Assembly: GCA_021777835.1 (NCBI GenBank)
Contig: JAJYDC010000005.1
Span: 96,547 to 160,546, forward strand
Direction: 5' to 3'
DNA: 64,000 nucleotides
Source: Bacteroidota bacterium
GTDB lineage: Bacteria; Bacteroidota; Ignavibacteria; Ignavibacteriales; Ignavibacteriaceae
Shown here piece by piece: positions 29,630 to 37,434 of the stretch. The position numbers and the translations under genes were made by a program. Under the pieces are notes generated by a model. It did no database searches and was not told the origin of the DNA. It saw only the letters and a list, made by a program, of their open reading frames with translations. Each line of letters starts with the position of its first letter. Within the stretch, counting starts at the first letter, position 1.

Positions 29630-29752
29630 ATCTTCGACTGCTTGTCCCGTTTGCGGGGAGATATCCCATGGTTATTATGATTGACGGGCTTGTGCATGGG
29701 ATTTCTCCTCCCTGCCGCCTGCCTGCCGCTAGGCAGGGTCGTCGAAATGACA
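29597..29752. repeat. Structured repeat with terminal inverted repeats (MITE/REP-like)
   Basis: The ends are TGTCATATCGAAG and, in inverse, TGTCATTTCGACG, matching in 11 of 13 bases. Inside are a perfect 14-base palindrome TCCCGCATGCGGGA (29613-29626), an inverted pair ATCCCATG/CATGGGAT (29663-29670 with 29695-29702) and CCTGCC-GCTA-GGCAGG (29722-29737). It is visibly more GC-rich than its flanks. It codes for no transposase and overlaps the 3' end of the gene ending at 29629. A search of the rest of the genome for the terminal sequence would tell whether it is mobile. Confidence 0.65.
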
Positions 29753-29790
29753 TATTTTTTATCTCGAATTTATATCATTAAAGAAATTGT

Positions 29791-31299
29791 ATGATTACAC
29801 TCAGCATGATAGTAAAGAATGAAGAAAAGTATCTTGCCGATTGTTTGGCTTCTGTCAAGGATGTCGTGAATGAAATTGTTATAGTCGATACCGGTTCAAC
29901 GGATAGGACAATAGAAATTGCTAAAGAATACGATGCAAAGATATTTAATTTTAACTGGGTAAATGATTTTTCTGCCGCCCGTAATTATGCTTTAGATAAT
30001 TCTACCGGTGATTGGATTTTATATTTAGACGCCGATGAAAGATTGTCACCCGATTCAAAAGCAGAAATGAGTCGCTTAACAAAAGAAATTAAAAAGGAAG
30101 CATATTTTTGTATAGTTGATAATATTGATGAAATCGGTCACCGGGCTGCCCTGATGGCTTATCCAAGGCTTTTCCCTAATAAAAAAGAATTAAGATTTGA
30201 AGGAGCGATTCATGAGCAAATTGAACCGGCGCTTTTAAGGAATCATTACCAAATTAAAAATGCTAAAATTAAAATTATTCATCTTGGCTATAATGTTGAA
30301 AAAAATGAAATGGACTTAAAGGCAAAAAGAAACCTTGAAATTTTACAGAAAGAATATAATCGAACAAAGTCCTCATATAATGCTTACCAGCTTGGTCAGA
30401 CTTACGGTTTATTAAACAAAACGGAAGAGGCTGTGTCTTATTTTGAGGAATGTCTTAAAGATACTAACTTAAATAAAGACTTTATCTCGACTGCATACCG
30501 CTATATTGCTGTGGATTCGGCAAAGAAAAAGGAGTACAAAAAAGCGATAGAATTGATAAATAAAAGTCTCGTAGCAGATAGGGAACAACCTTTGGCGCTA
30601 TTAGCTGCCTCGTCTATACATGCACTTATAAATGATTTTGGAAAAGCGGATTTATATTGCCGGGAAGCTTATTTAGTAAACAATAAATTAATTTCTCGGA
30701 AAAAATATTCATCGCAGATACCGCTGGCAGATGATAAATCTATTTTGTTTCATGGACTTAGCATTGCAATTCAAGCAAGGGACAAGAATCTTTACAACTA
30801 TTATTCAGGTTTGATTAATAATTCTAAGACAATCAAAGGTCTAAACGACTTGCAAAGTTTGTTTTCGGATTTGCTAAATAATAAAAAAATTATCGTTGCA
30901 AATTTAGAAAAGTATGTCCGGGTAATAGACGATAGTAATATCAACGTATTGCTTAGCGTGCTTAAGGATTACCAAGGCATTGAAAGCAAACTTAATTTAC
31001 TTAAAAATATTTATCCGAAATTTTCTGAAAATTTTACTTTTCTTAACAGCTATGGATTAGTGTTATCCGAATCAAAACTTCAAGAAGAATCAGAAATAAT
31101 ATTTGAAAAATCTTATAAGTTAAATCCTTATGAGCCATCGACTATTTTTTATTTAATCTCATCTTATATTCAAAAAAACCAGAGAGGGAAAATAATCGAT
31201 ATAATAAAAGAAGCAGAAGAAAGATTTAAAGAACATTCGGAAATATCAAATCAAATAAAACTGCTTAAAGCAAAACTTGTTAATTATATCTCAAACTAA
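29791..31299 (+). CDS. GT2 glycosyltransferase with TPR tail
   Basis: 502 residues. About 1-230 is a GT2 domain of the SunS-like group (ITLSMIVKNEEKYLADCL, VIVDTGSTDRT, LYLDADERL as the metal-binding DxD); the remainder holds TPR-like helices (YNAYQLGQTYGLLNKTEEA and later KLNPYEPSTIFYLISSY). This family includes enzymes that glycosylate peptides. It is the last gene of the island and the closest one to flagellin (274 bases upstream of fliC). The repeat at 29597-29752 separates it from the previous genes, so it may have its own promoter. Confidence 0.87.
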   Translation: MITLSMIVKNEEKYLADCLASVKDVVNEIVIVDTGSTDRTIEIAKEYDAKIFNFNWVNDFSAARNYALDNSTGDWILYLDADERLSPDSKAEMSRLTKEIKKEAYFCIVDNIDEIGHRAALMAYPRLFPNKKELRFEGAIHEQIEPALLRNHYQIKNAKIKIIHLGYNVEKNEMDLKAKRNLEILQKEYNRTKSSYNAYQLGQTYGLLNKTEEAVSYFEECLKDTNLNKDFISTAYRYIAVDSAKKKEYKKAIELINKSLVADREQPLALLAASSIHALINDFGKADLYCREAYLVNNKLISRKKYSSQIPLADDKSILFHGLSIAIQARDKNLYNYYSGLINNSKTIKGLNDLQSLFSDLLNNKKIIVANLEKYVRVIDDSNINVLLSVLKDYQGIESKLNLLKNIYPKFSENFTFLNSYGLVLSESKLQEESEIIFEKSYKLNPYEPSTIFYLISSYIQKNQRGKIIDIIKEAEERFKEHSEISNQIKLLKAKLVNYISN

Positions 31300-31344
31300 T
31301 TATTCATGATACATAACTCATATAAAATTGGAGCATGGAGAATA

Positions 31345-31403
31345 GGAGCAGTGGAGTTTTGGAGTAGTGGAATAATGTAATACCTGGTTAACTCCACTAC
31401 TCC
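31345..31403. repeat. Inverted repeat between island and flagellin
   Basis: GGAGCAGTGGAGTT (31345-31358) pairs with AACTCCACTACTCC (31390-31403), one mismatch. A direct copy GGAGTAGTGGA lies in the loop (31361-31371). With no clear T-run it may be a repeat element, a weak terminator or a binding site. It ends 60 bases before the flagellin promoter. Confidence 0.5.
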
Positions 31404-31462
31404 ATTATCCCTTCCTTCTAAAAGAATATTTCCGATACGATGATAGGGGTTTCACTTTTCAC

Positions 31463-31489
31463 TAAACTTTTATAATTCTCTTCCGATAA
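31463..31489 (+). promoter_or_regulatory. Sigma-28 promoter of fliC
   Basis: TAAA at 31463-31466, 15 bases, then TCCGATAA at 31482-31489, one base off the enterobacterial FliA consensus GCCGATAA. It leaves a leader of about 80 bases before the flagellin ATG. It is the best-placed and best-understood of the seven matching motifs. Confidence 0.88.
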
Positions 31490-31573
31490 TATTGTTGAGG
31501 AAAAAATCCTCAAATAAACAAACACTGGGAATGGAATCCCGGAAACAATAATTAAATATACACGGAGGTATAT

Positions 31574-32383
31574 ATGCCATTTCAAATCAACACAAACGTC
31601 AATGCGTTGTTTGCATACAATGCGTTAGCCCAAACAACCGAAAACACTAATAAAGCTCAGTTGCAGCTTGCTACCGGTTTGAGGATCAATTCAGTAGCCG
31701 ACGATACTTCAGGTTACAGAGTTGGAAAAGAATTGCAGGGAAAAATTGCAGTAATGCAATCTGCTCAAAATAACGTAGGTTCTGCGAAAGACATTTTGTC
31801 TACAGCAGAATCAGCTCTTTCAAGTATCAATGATCTTCTAATCCAGATACAAGGAAAAGTTACCGATGCAAACGATCCTACAAAAAACCTGTCATCGCTT
31901 GCTAATGATATCAAAGCCCTGGGTAATGAAATCAGTTCAATCTTTAGTAATACTCAGTTCAACAGCACCAGTCTTCTCAGTGGTTCATCGGTTCCAGCAA
32001 GTGCAAACTTTATTTTCCAAACAGGCGTCAGCGAAACTTCTACGATTAATTTTGGAACATTGAGCAATCTTGATCTAAGCTCTCTTACCACCGCAACGTC
32101 GGCAAGTATTACTGGCTTGGGAACTGCAGTTTCGGCTTATCAAGGTGATGTTCAAGATGCACTTGGAAGTATTGGTAACTGGACTCAAAGATTGAATGTT
32201 AAGAACGACTATTTAACTTCGGCTATCACAAATGCTACCTCTACAACAAGTCGTTTGTTTAATGCAGATATGGCTTCGGCTCAGTTAGCTGCTACAAAAG
32301 GTCAGATTCAAGAACAGATCGGAACTACACAGCTTTACAATATAAACACAGCTCCGCAAAGCCTTTTAGCGCTCTTTAGATAA
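31574..32383 (+). CDS. fliC: Flagellin
   Basis: 269 residues, a short flagellin with the D0/D1 ends and a small middle. N-terminal NTNVNALFAYNAL and LATGLRINSVADDTSGY, and C-terminal SRLFNADMASAQLAATKGQI and QSLLALFR are family signatures. The central 130-200 region is Ser/Thr rich, offering O-glycosylation sites consistent with the neighbouring glycosyltransferase island. The ribosome binding site is a strong CGGAGGT. Promoter is sigma-28 type; a perfect-stem terminator follows at 32402, so much of the message should be monocistronic. Confidence 0.96.
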   Translation: MPFQINTNVNALFAYNALAQTTENTNKAQLQLATGLRINSVADDTSGYRVGKELQGKIAVMQSAQNNVGSAKDILSTAESALSSINDLLIQIQGKVTDANDPTKNLSSLANDIKALGNEISSIFSNTQFNSTSLLSGSSVPASANFIFQTGVSETSTINFGTLSNLDLSSLTTATSASITGLGTAVSAYQGDVQDALGSIGNWTQRLNVKNDYLTSAITNATSTTSRLFNADMASAQLAATKGQIQEQIGTTQLYNINTAPQSLLALFR

Positions 32384-32401
32384 TCAAATTATCTTTCACT
32401 T

Positions 32402-32433
32402 TCCCTCTTCCGCAAAACCGGAAGAGGGATTTT
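32402..32433 (+). terminator. Rho-independent terminator after fliC
   Basis: TCCCTCTTCCG and CGGAAGAGGGA pair perfectly (11 base pairs) around CAAAAC, followed by TTTT. It lies 19 bases after the flagellin stop. It should reduce readthrough into fliS and keep flagellin mRNA abundant and stable. Confidence 0.9.
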
Positions 32434-32462
32434 AATATCAATTAGATTACCGGAATGAAAAA

Positions 32463-32801
32463 ATGTACAACCAAACTTTAACAAAAAATAACCCGAACAG
32501 AATGAACCAATATTTGGTTAAAGAAGTCTTAGAAGCTACACCCGAACAATTACTGATTAAAGTCTACGATTTTGCTATCCTAAATTGCCAACGGAATAAT
32601 CTGGAAAAAACAAATAAGGCTATTAAGGAATTGATCAATTTCCTCCGGTGGGACACTGAAGAGGGAAAATCTGTTAACCCCGGATTATTTAGATTGTACG
32701 AATACTGCCAGGAAGAAATGAGAAAGAAGAATACCGAGATCGTCTTTAAAATTTTAACTGAATTAAGAGAAACCTGGTTAAAAGCTTTCAAAATGAAGTA
32801 G
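32463..32801 (+). CDS. fliS: Flagellin export chaperone FliS
   Basis: 112 residues. FliS binds the C-terminal part of flagellin in the cytoplasm and stops early polymerisation. The N-terminal part NQYLVKEVLEATPEQLLIKVYDFAILNC corresponds to the family helix pattern with the conserved PEQLLxxxYD, in which the usual Leu-Tyr dyad is VY here. Position between fliC and fliD is typical. Start ATG is preceded by a purine-rich GGAATGAAAAA. Confidence 0.88.
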   Translation: MYNQTLTKNNPNRMNQYLVKEVLEATPEQLLIKVYDFAILNCQRNNLEKTNKAIKELINFLRWDTEEGKSVNPGLFRLYEYCQEEMRKKNTEIVFKILTELRETWLKAFKMK

Positions 32802-32810
32802 GAGTTTTTT

Positions 32811-34592
32811 ATGAGCGGTATATTATCATCTTCGACTATAAGTTCTTTGGTACAGTCTTATGTTTCAAATCAAACAAATATATCCGTTACACCGCTTCAA
32901 AACCAAGTACAGAATTATCAAAATATTGTTTCGTCTTACGGAACATTAAGCACAAACCTTAGCGCACTTAATACGGAATTAGCTACTCTTCAGACGTCTG
33001 ATAGTTCTTCTGTTTTTGCTTCCAAGACAGCAACTTCTTCTAATTCGACATTTGTTACTGCAACTGCCAGCGGGTCAGCTTCAATTGGTGTAGCAAGTAT
33101 TAGGATAAATCAACTTGCACAAAACGATACTGCCGTATCACAAAATTTAACTTCGGCAACTGCAAACGCAATTACAGGCACACATCATTTTGTAATTAAT
33201 GGCGGCGACGGAAACGGTGGGCAGACTAATAGCGATGTTTATGTTACCTTCGGAACGTCAGAGACTAATCAAACTGTGATGCAGAAAATTGCAAATGCAA
33301 TTAACTCTAATCAAGCAGTTGTAACTTCGGCTTCTAAGTCAGCTACAGCAGCATACTCCGGAGGTGCGGCGTCAATTGCCGTAAATCTTAACGGAACAAC
33401 AACCACACTTAACTTGAACAGCGGTGATACAACATACGATCAAGTTCTAAATGATATAGCCTCGCAGATAAATTCGAATGTTTCGGGAGTTTCAGCAAAA
33501 GTGATTGCAGATCCTAATATTTCCGGTAATGAAATGCTGCAGATGACTGTACAAAATAATTCAAACTATATTTCGATCTCTAACGCATCAGGTTATAATA
33601 TTGTAGGTGATTTAGGAATTGCCGCTACTGAGGAGAAATCGGCCGCCGGCACAATGACCGCATCTGTATTCACTCCTTCTACGGGGCAATCTCAGTTGTC
33701 TTTGACCGCTGCCCAAACAGGGCTTGATTATAGAATAATGAATATGTCAGATGCGTCAGGAGGTACTGCTCTTAGTTCTGTAGGTCTAAATTTAGGAACA
33801 AGCAGACCTGTGTTCAGCCAGTCAACATCTCCGAATACAGCAGGATTTATTTATGCCGATACTACACTTGCTAATAATTTATTAAATTCAAAATTTGTTT
33901 ACAACGGGATAAGTTTACAGAATGATTCAAATAAAGTAAGCAATTTGGTATCGGGAGTAACTTATAATCTAAATTCGGTAATGCAGCCTACGGATACGAC
34001 CGTTAATGTTTCAGTCGGTACTGATGTAAAGACTATTCAAACAGAAATTCAAAACTTTATTACTAAGTTCAATACTGCTTATACTTACGTAAAATCAAAT
34101 AGTACACCAGGTACGACAAACCGTGGTGTATTTATGGGCGATGCTAACGGCTATTCAATTCTAAATGGATTAGGGGCAGTGGGGTATTCAGCAGTCAGCG
34201 GTTTACCGGCGGGAAATTTAAATTATTTAACTCAGATTGGTATTTCCTTTGACCCGAACAATGGACTTAGTGTTTCAAATTCCACAGAACTTCAGCAAGC
34301 GATAGCTAATAATCCAAGCCAGGTTGAAGCAATGTTTAATTCTACAAATGGAATTGCTAATAGCCTCTCAAAATTTATTTCTCCTTATCTCGGCGCCGGA
34401 GGATATTTAGCTTTGACGCAAAATTCTTACAATAATAATATTACTTATCTAAATAATAGAATTACTTCCGCTCAGACAACAATAAATACTGAAGCAAATA
34501 ATTTAACAAACCAATATCAGCAAATGCAGGCGCAATTAGTAACACTGTCTAATATGCAATCTTATTATAGTAGCACAGGACAATTCTTCTAA
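32811..34592 (+). CDS. fliD: Flagellar filament cap protein FliD
   Basis: 593 residues. FliD forms the cap at the filament tip that helps flagellin fold into place. N-terminal FliD domain (SGILSSSTISSLVQSYVSN..., VTPLQNQVQNYQNIVSSYGTL) and C-terminal FliD domain (VGTDVKTIQTEIQNFITKFN, coiled end ITSAQTTINTEANNL) are clear; the middle is Ser/Thr/Asn rich. It starts nine bases after fliS with AGGAG upstream. Confidence 0.95.
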   Translation: MSGILSSSTISSLVQSYVSNQTNISVTPLQNQVQNYQNIVSSYGTLSTNLSALNTELATLQTSDSSSVFASKTATSSNSTFVTATASGSASIGVASIRINQLAQNDTAVSQNLTSATANAITGTHHFVINGGDGNGGQTNSDVYVTFGTSETNQTVMQKIANAINSNQAVVTSASKSATAAYSGGAASIAVNLNGTTTTLNLNSGDTTYDQVLNDIASQINSNVSGVSAKVIADPNISGNEMLQMTVQNNSNYISISNASGYNIVGDLGIAATEEKSAAGTMTASVFTPSTGQSQLSLTAAQTGLDYRIMNMSDASGGTALSSVGLNLGTSRPVFSQSTSPNTAGFIYADTTLANNLLNSKFVYNGISLQNDSNKVSNLVSGVTYNLNSVMQPTDTTVNVSVGTDVKTIQTEIQNFITKFNTAYTYVKSNSTPGTTNRGVFMGDANGYSILNGLGAVGYSAVSGLPAGNLNYLTQIGISFDPNNGLSVSNSTELQQAIANNPSQVEAMFNSTNGIANSLSKFISPYLGAGGYLALTQNSYNNNITYLNNRITSAQTTINTEANNLTNQYQQMQAQLVTLSNMQSYYSSTGQFF

Positions 34593-34595
34593 AAT

Positions 34596-34928
34596 ATGAA
34601 AAAGCTTGAAATGGAAATAGAGGATATCAAATCCTTGTTAAATGAGGTATTACAAACACTTAACTCTGTTGATGACAAGAATTTTGACAACAATCTCAAC
34701 AAAGCTAAGCATGGTATGGAAAAAATGGTTAAATTAAAGCTAAATCTAAAAAATAACTATTTATATGAAGAATTAAAGAAATATGATCCGGAGTTGGTTG
34801 AAATCACTAAACTAATTCAGGATTCCTTCGATAATTTATTTACGAAGAAAAAAAATCAGTTTGCAGAACTTGGTAAACAAATTGCTGCATTACGGAATAA
34901 GTCAAAATTAGTTAATTATTATAGGTAA
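34596..34928 (+). CDS. Small helical protein, possible FliT-like chaperone
   Basis: 110 residues, almost entirely helical and charged (MEIEDIKSLLNEVLQTL ... LYEELKKYDPELVEITKLI). Size, helicity and place immediately after fliD are those of FliT, the chaperone of FliD, but sequence similarity by eye is weak. A coiled-coil FlgN-like chaperone is the alternative. It starts three bases after the fliD stop, so translation is coupled. A sigma-28 motif for the next gene sits inside its 3' end. Confidence 0.6.
   Translation: MKKLEMEIEDIKSLLNEVLQTLNSVDDKNFDNNLNKAKHGMEKMVKLKLNLKNNYLYEELKKYDPELVEITKLIQDSFDNLFTKKKNQFAELGKQIAALRNKSKLVNYYR
34808..34834 (+). promoter_or_regulatory. Intragenic sigma-28 promoter motif before flgM
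   Basis: TAAA at 34808-34811, exactly 15 bases, then TTCGATAA at 34827-34834, inside the coding region of the small FliT-like gene and about 98 bases before the flgM-like start. In many bacteria flgM has a second, FliA-dependent promoter. The match is identical in form to those before cheW and the TonB-like gene. Confidence 0.65.
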
Positions 34929-34932
34929 GATC

Positions 34933-35193
34933 ATGGATATTAAATCTGTATCAAATGCTGCTTATTTTCCCAAAGATTTACCGGGAAATGCCAAAAAGAC
35001 GCCAGAAAGCGCAGATAATAAAAGTAAGGATCAATTAGTACTTTCTCCTGAAGCACAAAATTTGCAGAAGTCTCAATCCTCTAATAAAAATCTAGAAGAA
35101 ATTAAAGGGAAAATTAGTAATAAATTCTACGATTCAAGCGAAGTATTAAATAAAGTTGCAGATAAAATTCTTAATGATATAAAGAAGAAGTAA
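34933..35193 (+). CDS. flgM: FlgM-like anti-sigma-28 factor
   Basis: 86 residues. The C-terminal half fits FlgM: QLVLSPEAQNLQ, then a spacer, EEIKGKISNKFYDSSEVLNKVADKIL, which corresponds to the family's IxxGxYxVDxxxVAxKLL. FlgM binds FliA until it is exported through the finished hook. Low-complexity polar N-terminus as expected for an exported, unfolded protein. Both the position after fliD and a sigma-28 motif just upstream fit. Start ATG five bases after the previous stop. The family match is by eye, so a moderate call. Confidence 0.68.
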   Translation: MDIKSVSNAAYFPKDLPGNAKKTPESADNKSKDQLVLSPEAQNLQKSQSSNKNLEEIKGKISNKFYDSSEVLNKVADKILNDIKKK

Positions 35194-35220
35194 TAATTTT
35201 AGAAACTCATAGGGGAAATA

Positions 35221-35238
35221 ATCCTTTCGTTAAAGGAT
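35221..35238 (+). repeat. Hairpin ATCCTTT-CGTT-AAAGGAT
   Basis: Seven-base perfect stem with a four-base loop, 28 bases after the flgM stop. It is followed within 16 bases by a second hairpin with a T-run. Together they end the filament operon. Confidence 0.55.
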
Positions 35239-35254
35239 ATATAACTCAAAATCG

Positions 35255-35279
35255 TTTGCTTATAAGTAAGCAAATTTTT
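35255..35279 (+). terminator. Rho-independent terminator after flgM
   Basis: TTTGCTTA and TAAGCAAA form an eight-base stem around TAAG, directly followed by TTTTT. It separates the filament genes from the kinase gene at 35335. Confidence 0.7.
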
Positions 35280-35334
35280 ATTATAACAGCGCAAATTAAT
35301 TAAATATTTTTATGTGCAGATTTAATGAGTTATC

Positions 35335-36051
35335 ATGCCTCAATTCGATGATAATATTCAGGATAACAAACTTCAGATTTTAGGGAAATTAACAGCAAGT
35401 TTGCTTCACGAAATTCGTAATCCTCTCTCAGCAATTAAAATGAATCTTGATTACTTAGATATGATAGAGGAGGAATTGCCGGCTGAAGCTCTTGAATCCG
35501 TTCTTGTATGCAAAAGTGCATTATCGCGTATTCAATATCTAATGGACAATGTGCTTTCATTTACAAGGAAAAACTTTAGTGGAGCAAAATATTGTTCAAT
35601 AAACGAGATTACAAATAGTGCATTTGAAATTATGCTGCCCAGCGCGTTGAAAAAAAATATAAAATTGTTGATTTTCCTGGAAGAGCAGATACCTGAGAGT
35701 TTTTGTGATAAAGCAAAGCTGCTTCAAGTTTTTTTAAATCTTATAACTAACGCTATTGAATCGTGCGAAAGCGGTGGAGAGATTATAGTTAAAACCTATA
35801 TTCAAAATCCTGATTACGTTATTTGGGAAATTTCTGATACAGGAGTAGGAATTAGCGAAGAAGATAAAGATAAAATATTTCTAGATTTTTATACTAATAA
35901 AGAAAAAGGAACTGGATTGGGGCTAAGCGTTTGCAAAATGTTATTGCAAGAATTTCAAGCAGATTTGTATTTTGAAAGTACTCTAGGTGTAGGAACGAAA
36001 TTCTTCATCAAATTTAACCCTAATTTAATGCAAAAACATGAAGAAATTTAA
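35335..36051 (+). CDS. Soluble histidine kinase, probable flagellar (FlrB/FlgS-like)
   Basis: A 238-residue kinase without membrane spans or a PAS domain. HisKA with SLLHEIRNPLSAIKMNLDYL and the HATPase with NLITNAIES, DTGVGIS and GTGLGLSVCK are complete. Short soluble kinases of this kind (FlrB, FlgS, FleS) phosphorylate a sigma-54 activator that turns on middle flagellar genes, and the partner is the overlapping next gene. The stop overlaps the regulator start by 14 bases. It probably senses the state of flagellar assembly from inside the cell. Confidence 0.85.
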   Translation: MPQFDDNIQDNKLQILGKLTASLLHEIRNPLSAIKMNLDYLDMIEEELPAEALESVLVCKSALSRIQYLMDNVLSFTRKNFSGAKYCSINEITNSAFEIMLPSALKKNIKLLIFLEEQIPESFCDKAKLLQVFLNLITNAIESCESGGEIIVKTYIQNPDYVIWEISDTGVGISEEDKDKIFLDFYTNKEKGTGLGLSVCKMLLQEFQADLYFESTLGVGTKFFIKFNPNLMQKHEEI

Positions 36052-37432
36052 GATACTAATTATTGACGATGATGATTTAGTTTGCATTTCCTTAAAGAAG
36101 TTGCTTACAAAACTTGGATACGAAGTTGAAGTATGTACAGATGGGAATGATGCATTTGATAAATTGGAGCAGTTTCAACCTGATATAATTCTCCTTGATA
36201 TATACCTAACTACTCAAAATGGTCTGAATATTCTAAAACAATTTCAAAAGAAATATTTTCACATTCCTGTTATAATGATTACCGGTTATTCTGATGTTAA
36301 AATTGCCGTTACTGCAATTAAATCGGGTGCCTATGATTTTCTGCTAAAACCCATTGACATCGAACAACTTCAACTAGTCCTTAAAAAAGCGCTCGATGGT
36401 TTAATGCTTAAAGCCGAGGTTGAAAAGCTTCATCAAATAATTCAAAGTGATGAGCTAACAAAAGATTTTTTTGGTAAGAGTACAAAAATTCGACGACTGA
36501 TCAATTCAGTGGAAAAACTTGCCCAAAGTTCGGATACAACGATTTTATTAGAAGGAGAAAGCGGAACCGGTAAGGAAGTTTTTGCTAAATTTATTCATCA
36601 AAATAGTCCAAGAAAAAATGGGCCTTTTATCCAAATAAACTGTTCGGCAATCCCAAAAGAATTGGCTGAAAGTGAGTTGTTTGGGCACGAGAAAGGCGCA
36701 TTTACCGGGGCGGCTCAAAAGACCAAACTCGGAAAATTTGAGTTAGCAAATGAAGGCACGATATTACTGGATGAAATAGGAGAATTATCTCTTGACCTTC
36801 AAGTCAAGCTTTTGCGTGTTTTGCAGGAAAAAAAGTTTTATCGTCTTGGGGGTGAAAAAGAAATAGCAGTAAATGTAAAAGTTATTGCGGCAACAAATAG
36901 AAATCTAGAACTTGAAGTTGAAAAAGGAAATTTTAGGACTGATTTATTTTATAGGCTTAATGTTGCGAGAGTCTTTATTCCTCCGCTAAGGGAGCGGAAG
37001 GAGGATATTCCGCTTCTGGTTTATACTTTTGTTGATGAATTCGCAAGTAAATTCGATAAGAAAATTAGAGACGTTGATCCTTCCGCTTTAAGATTATTAG
37101 AATCTTATCCATGGAAAGGGAATGTTCGCGAATTGCGAAACGTTATAGAGCGTGCCGTTCTACTCATTGAAGAAGATGAGCTTAAAGAATATCACCTGAA
37201 CTCTTTGTTAAGTTCTAACTCTATACAAAAAGAAGAGGAAAATAAATTTATACTCCAGATACCAGCCAAAGGAGTTGCTATTGACTTAGTGCTTAAAACA
37301 CTAATACAAAAAACCCTAAAGATCACTAACGGAAATCAAGTTAAAGCTGCCAAAGTTCTAGGTTTATCAAGATCGAAATTAAGATACCGAATGGAACAGC
37401 TTGGTATAGAGGTAACCAAAAGTATCAAATAA
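36038..37432 (+). CDS. NtrC-family sigma-54 activator, probable flagellar (FlrC/FlgR-like)
   Basis: 464 residues: receiver (acceptor Asp in ILLDIYLTTQNG), AAA+ domain with Walker A GESGTGKE and canonical GAFTGA in the sigma-54 loop, and a Fis-type HTH at the end (NGNQVKAAKVLGLSRSKLRY). It overlaps its kinase gene by 14 bases, so the two are made together. Sitting between filament and chemotaxis genes, it is the likely activator of hook and basal-body genes. Its canonical GAFTGA contrasts with GSFTGA in the regulator at 3090. Confidence 0.88.
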   Translation: MKKFKILIIDDDDLVCISLKKLLTKLGYEVEVCTDGNDAFDKLEQFQPDIILLDIYLTTQNGLNILKQFQKKYFHIPVIMITGYSDVKIAVTAIKSGAYDFLLKPIDIEQLQLVLKKALDGLMLKAEVEKLHQIIQSDELTKDFFGKSTKIRRLINSVEKLAQSSDTTILLEGESGTGKEVFAKFIHQNSPRKNGPFIQINCSAIPKELAESELFGHEKGAFTGAAQKTKLGKFELANEGTILLDEIGELSLDLQVKLLRVLQEKKFYRLGGEKEIAVNVKVIAATNRNLELEVEKGNFRTDLFYRLNVARVFIPPLRERKEDIPLLVYTFVDEFASKFDKKIRDVDPSALRLLESYPWKGNVRELRNVIERAVLLIEEDELKEYHLNSLLSSNSIQKEEENKFILQIPAKGVAIDLVLKTLIQKTLKITNGNQVKAAKVLGLSRSKLRYRMEQLGIEVTKSIK

Positions 37433-37434
37433 TT

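Noticed and set aside
29596..29781. Plus-strand open frame of 61 residues
   Set aside because: It is made wholly of the structured repeat and its flank, so it is not a gene.
31866..32063. Open frame inside flagellin
   Set aside because: It is a shadow of fliC in another frame with no supporting signals.
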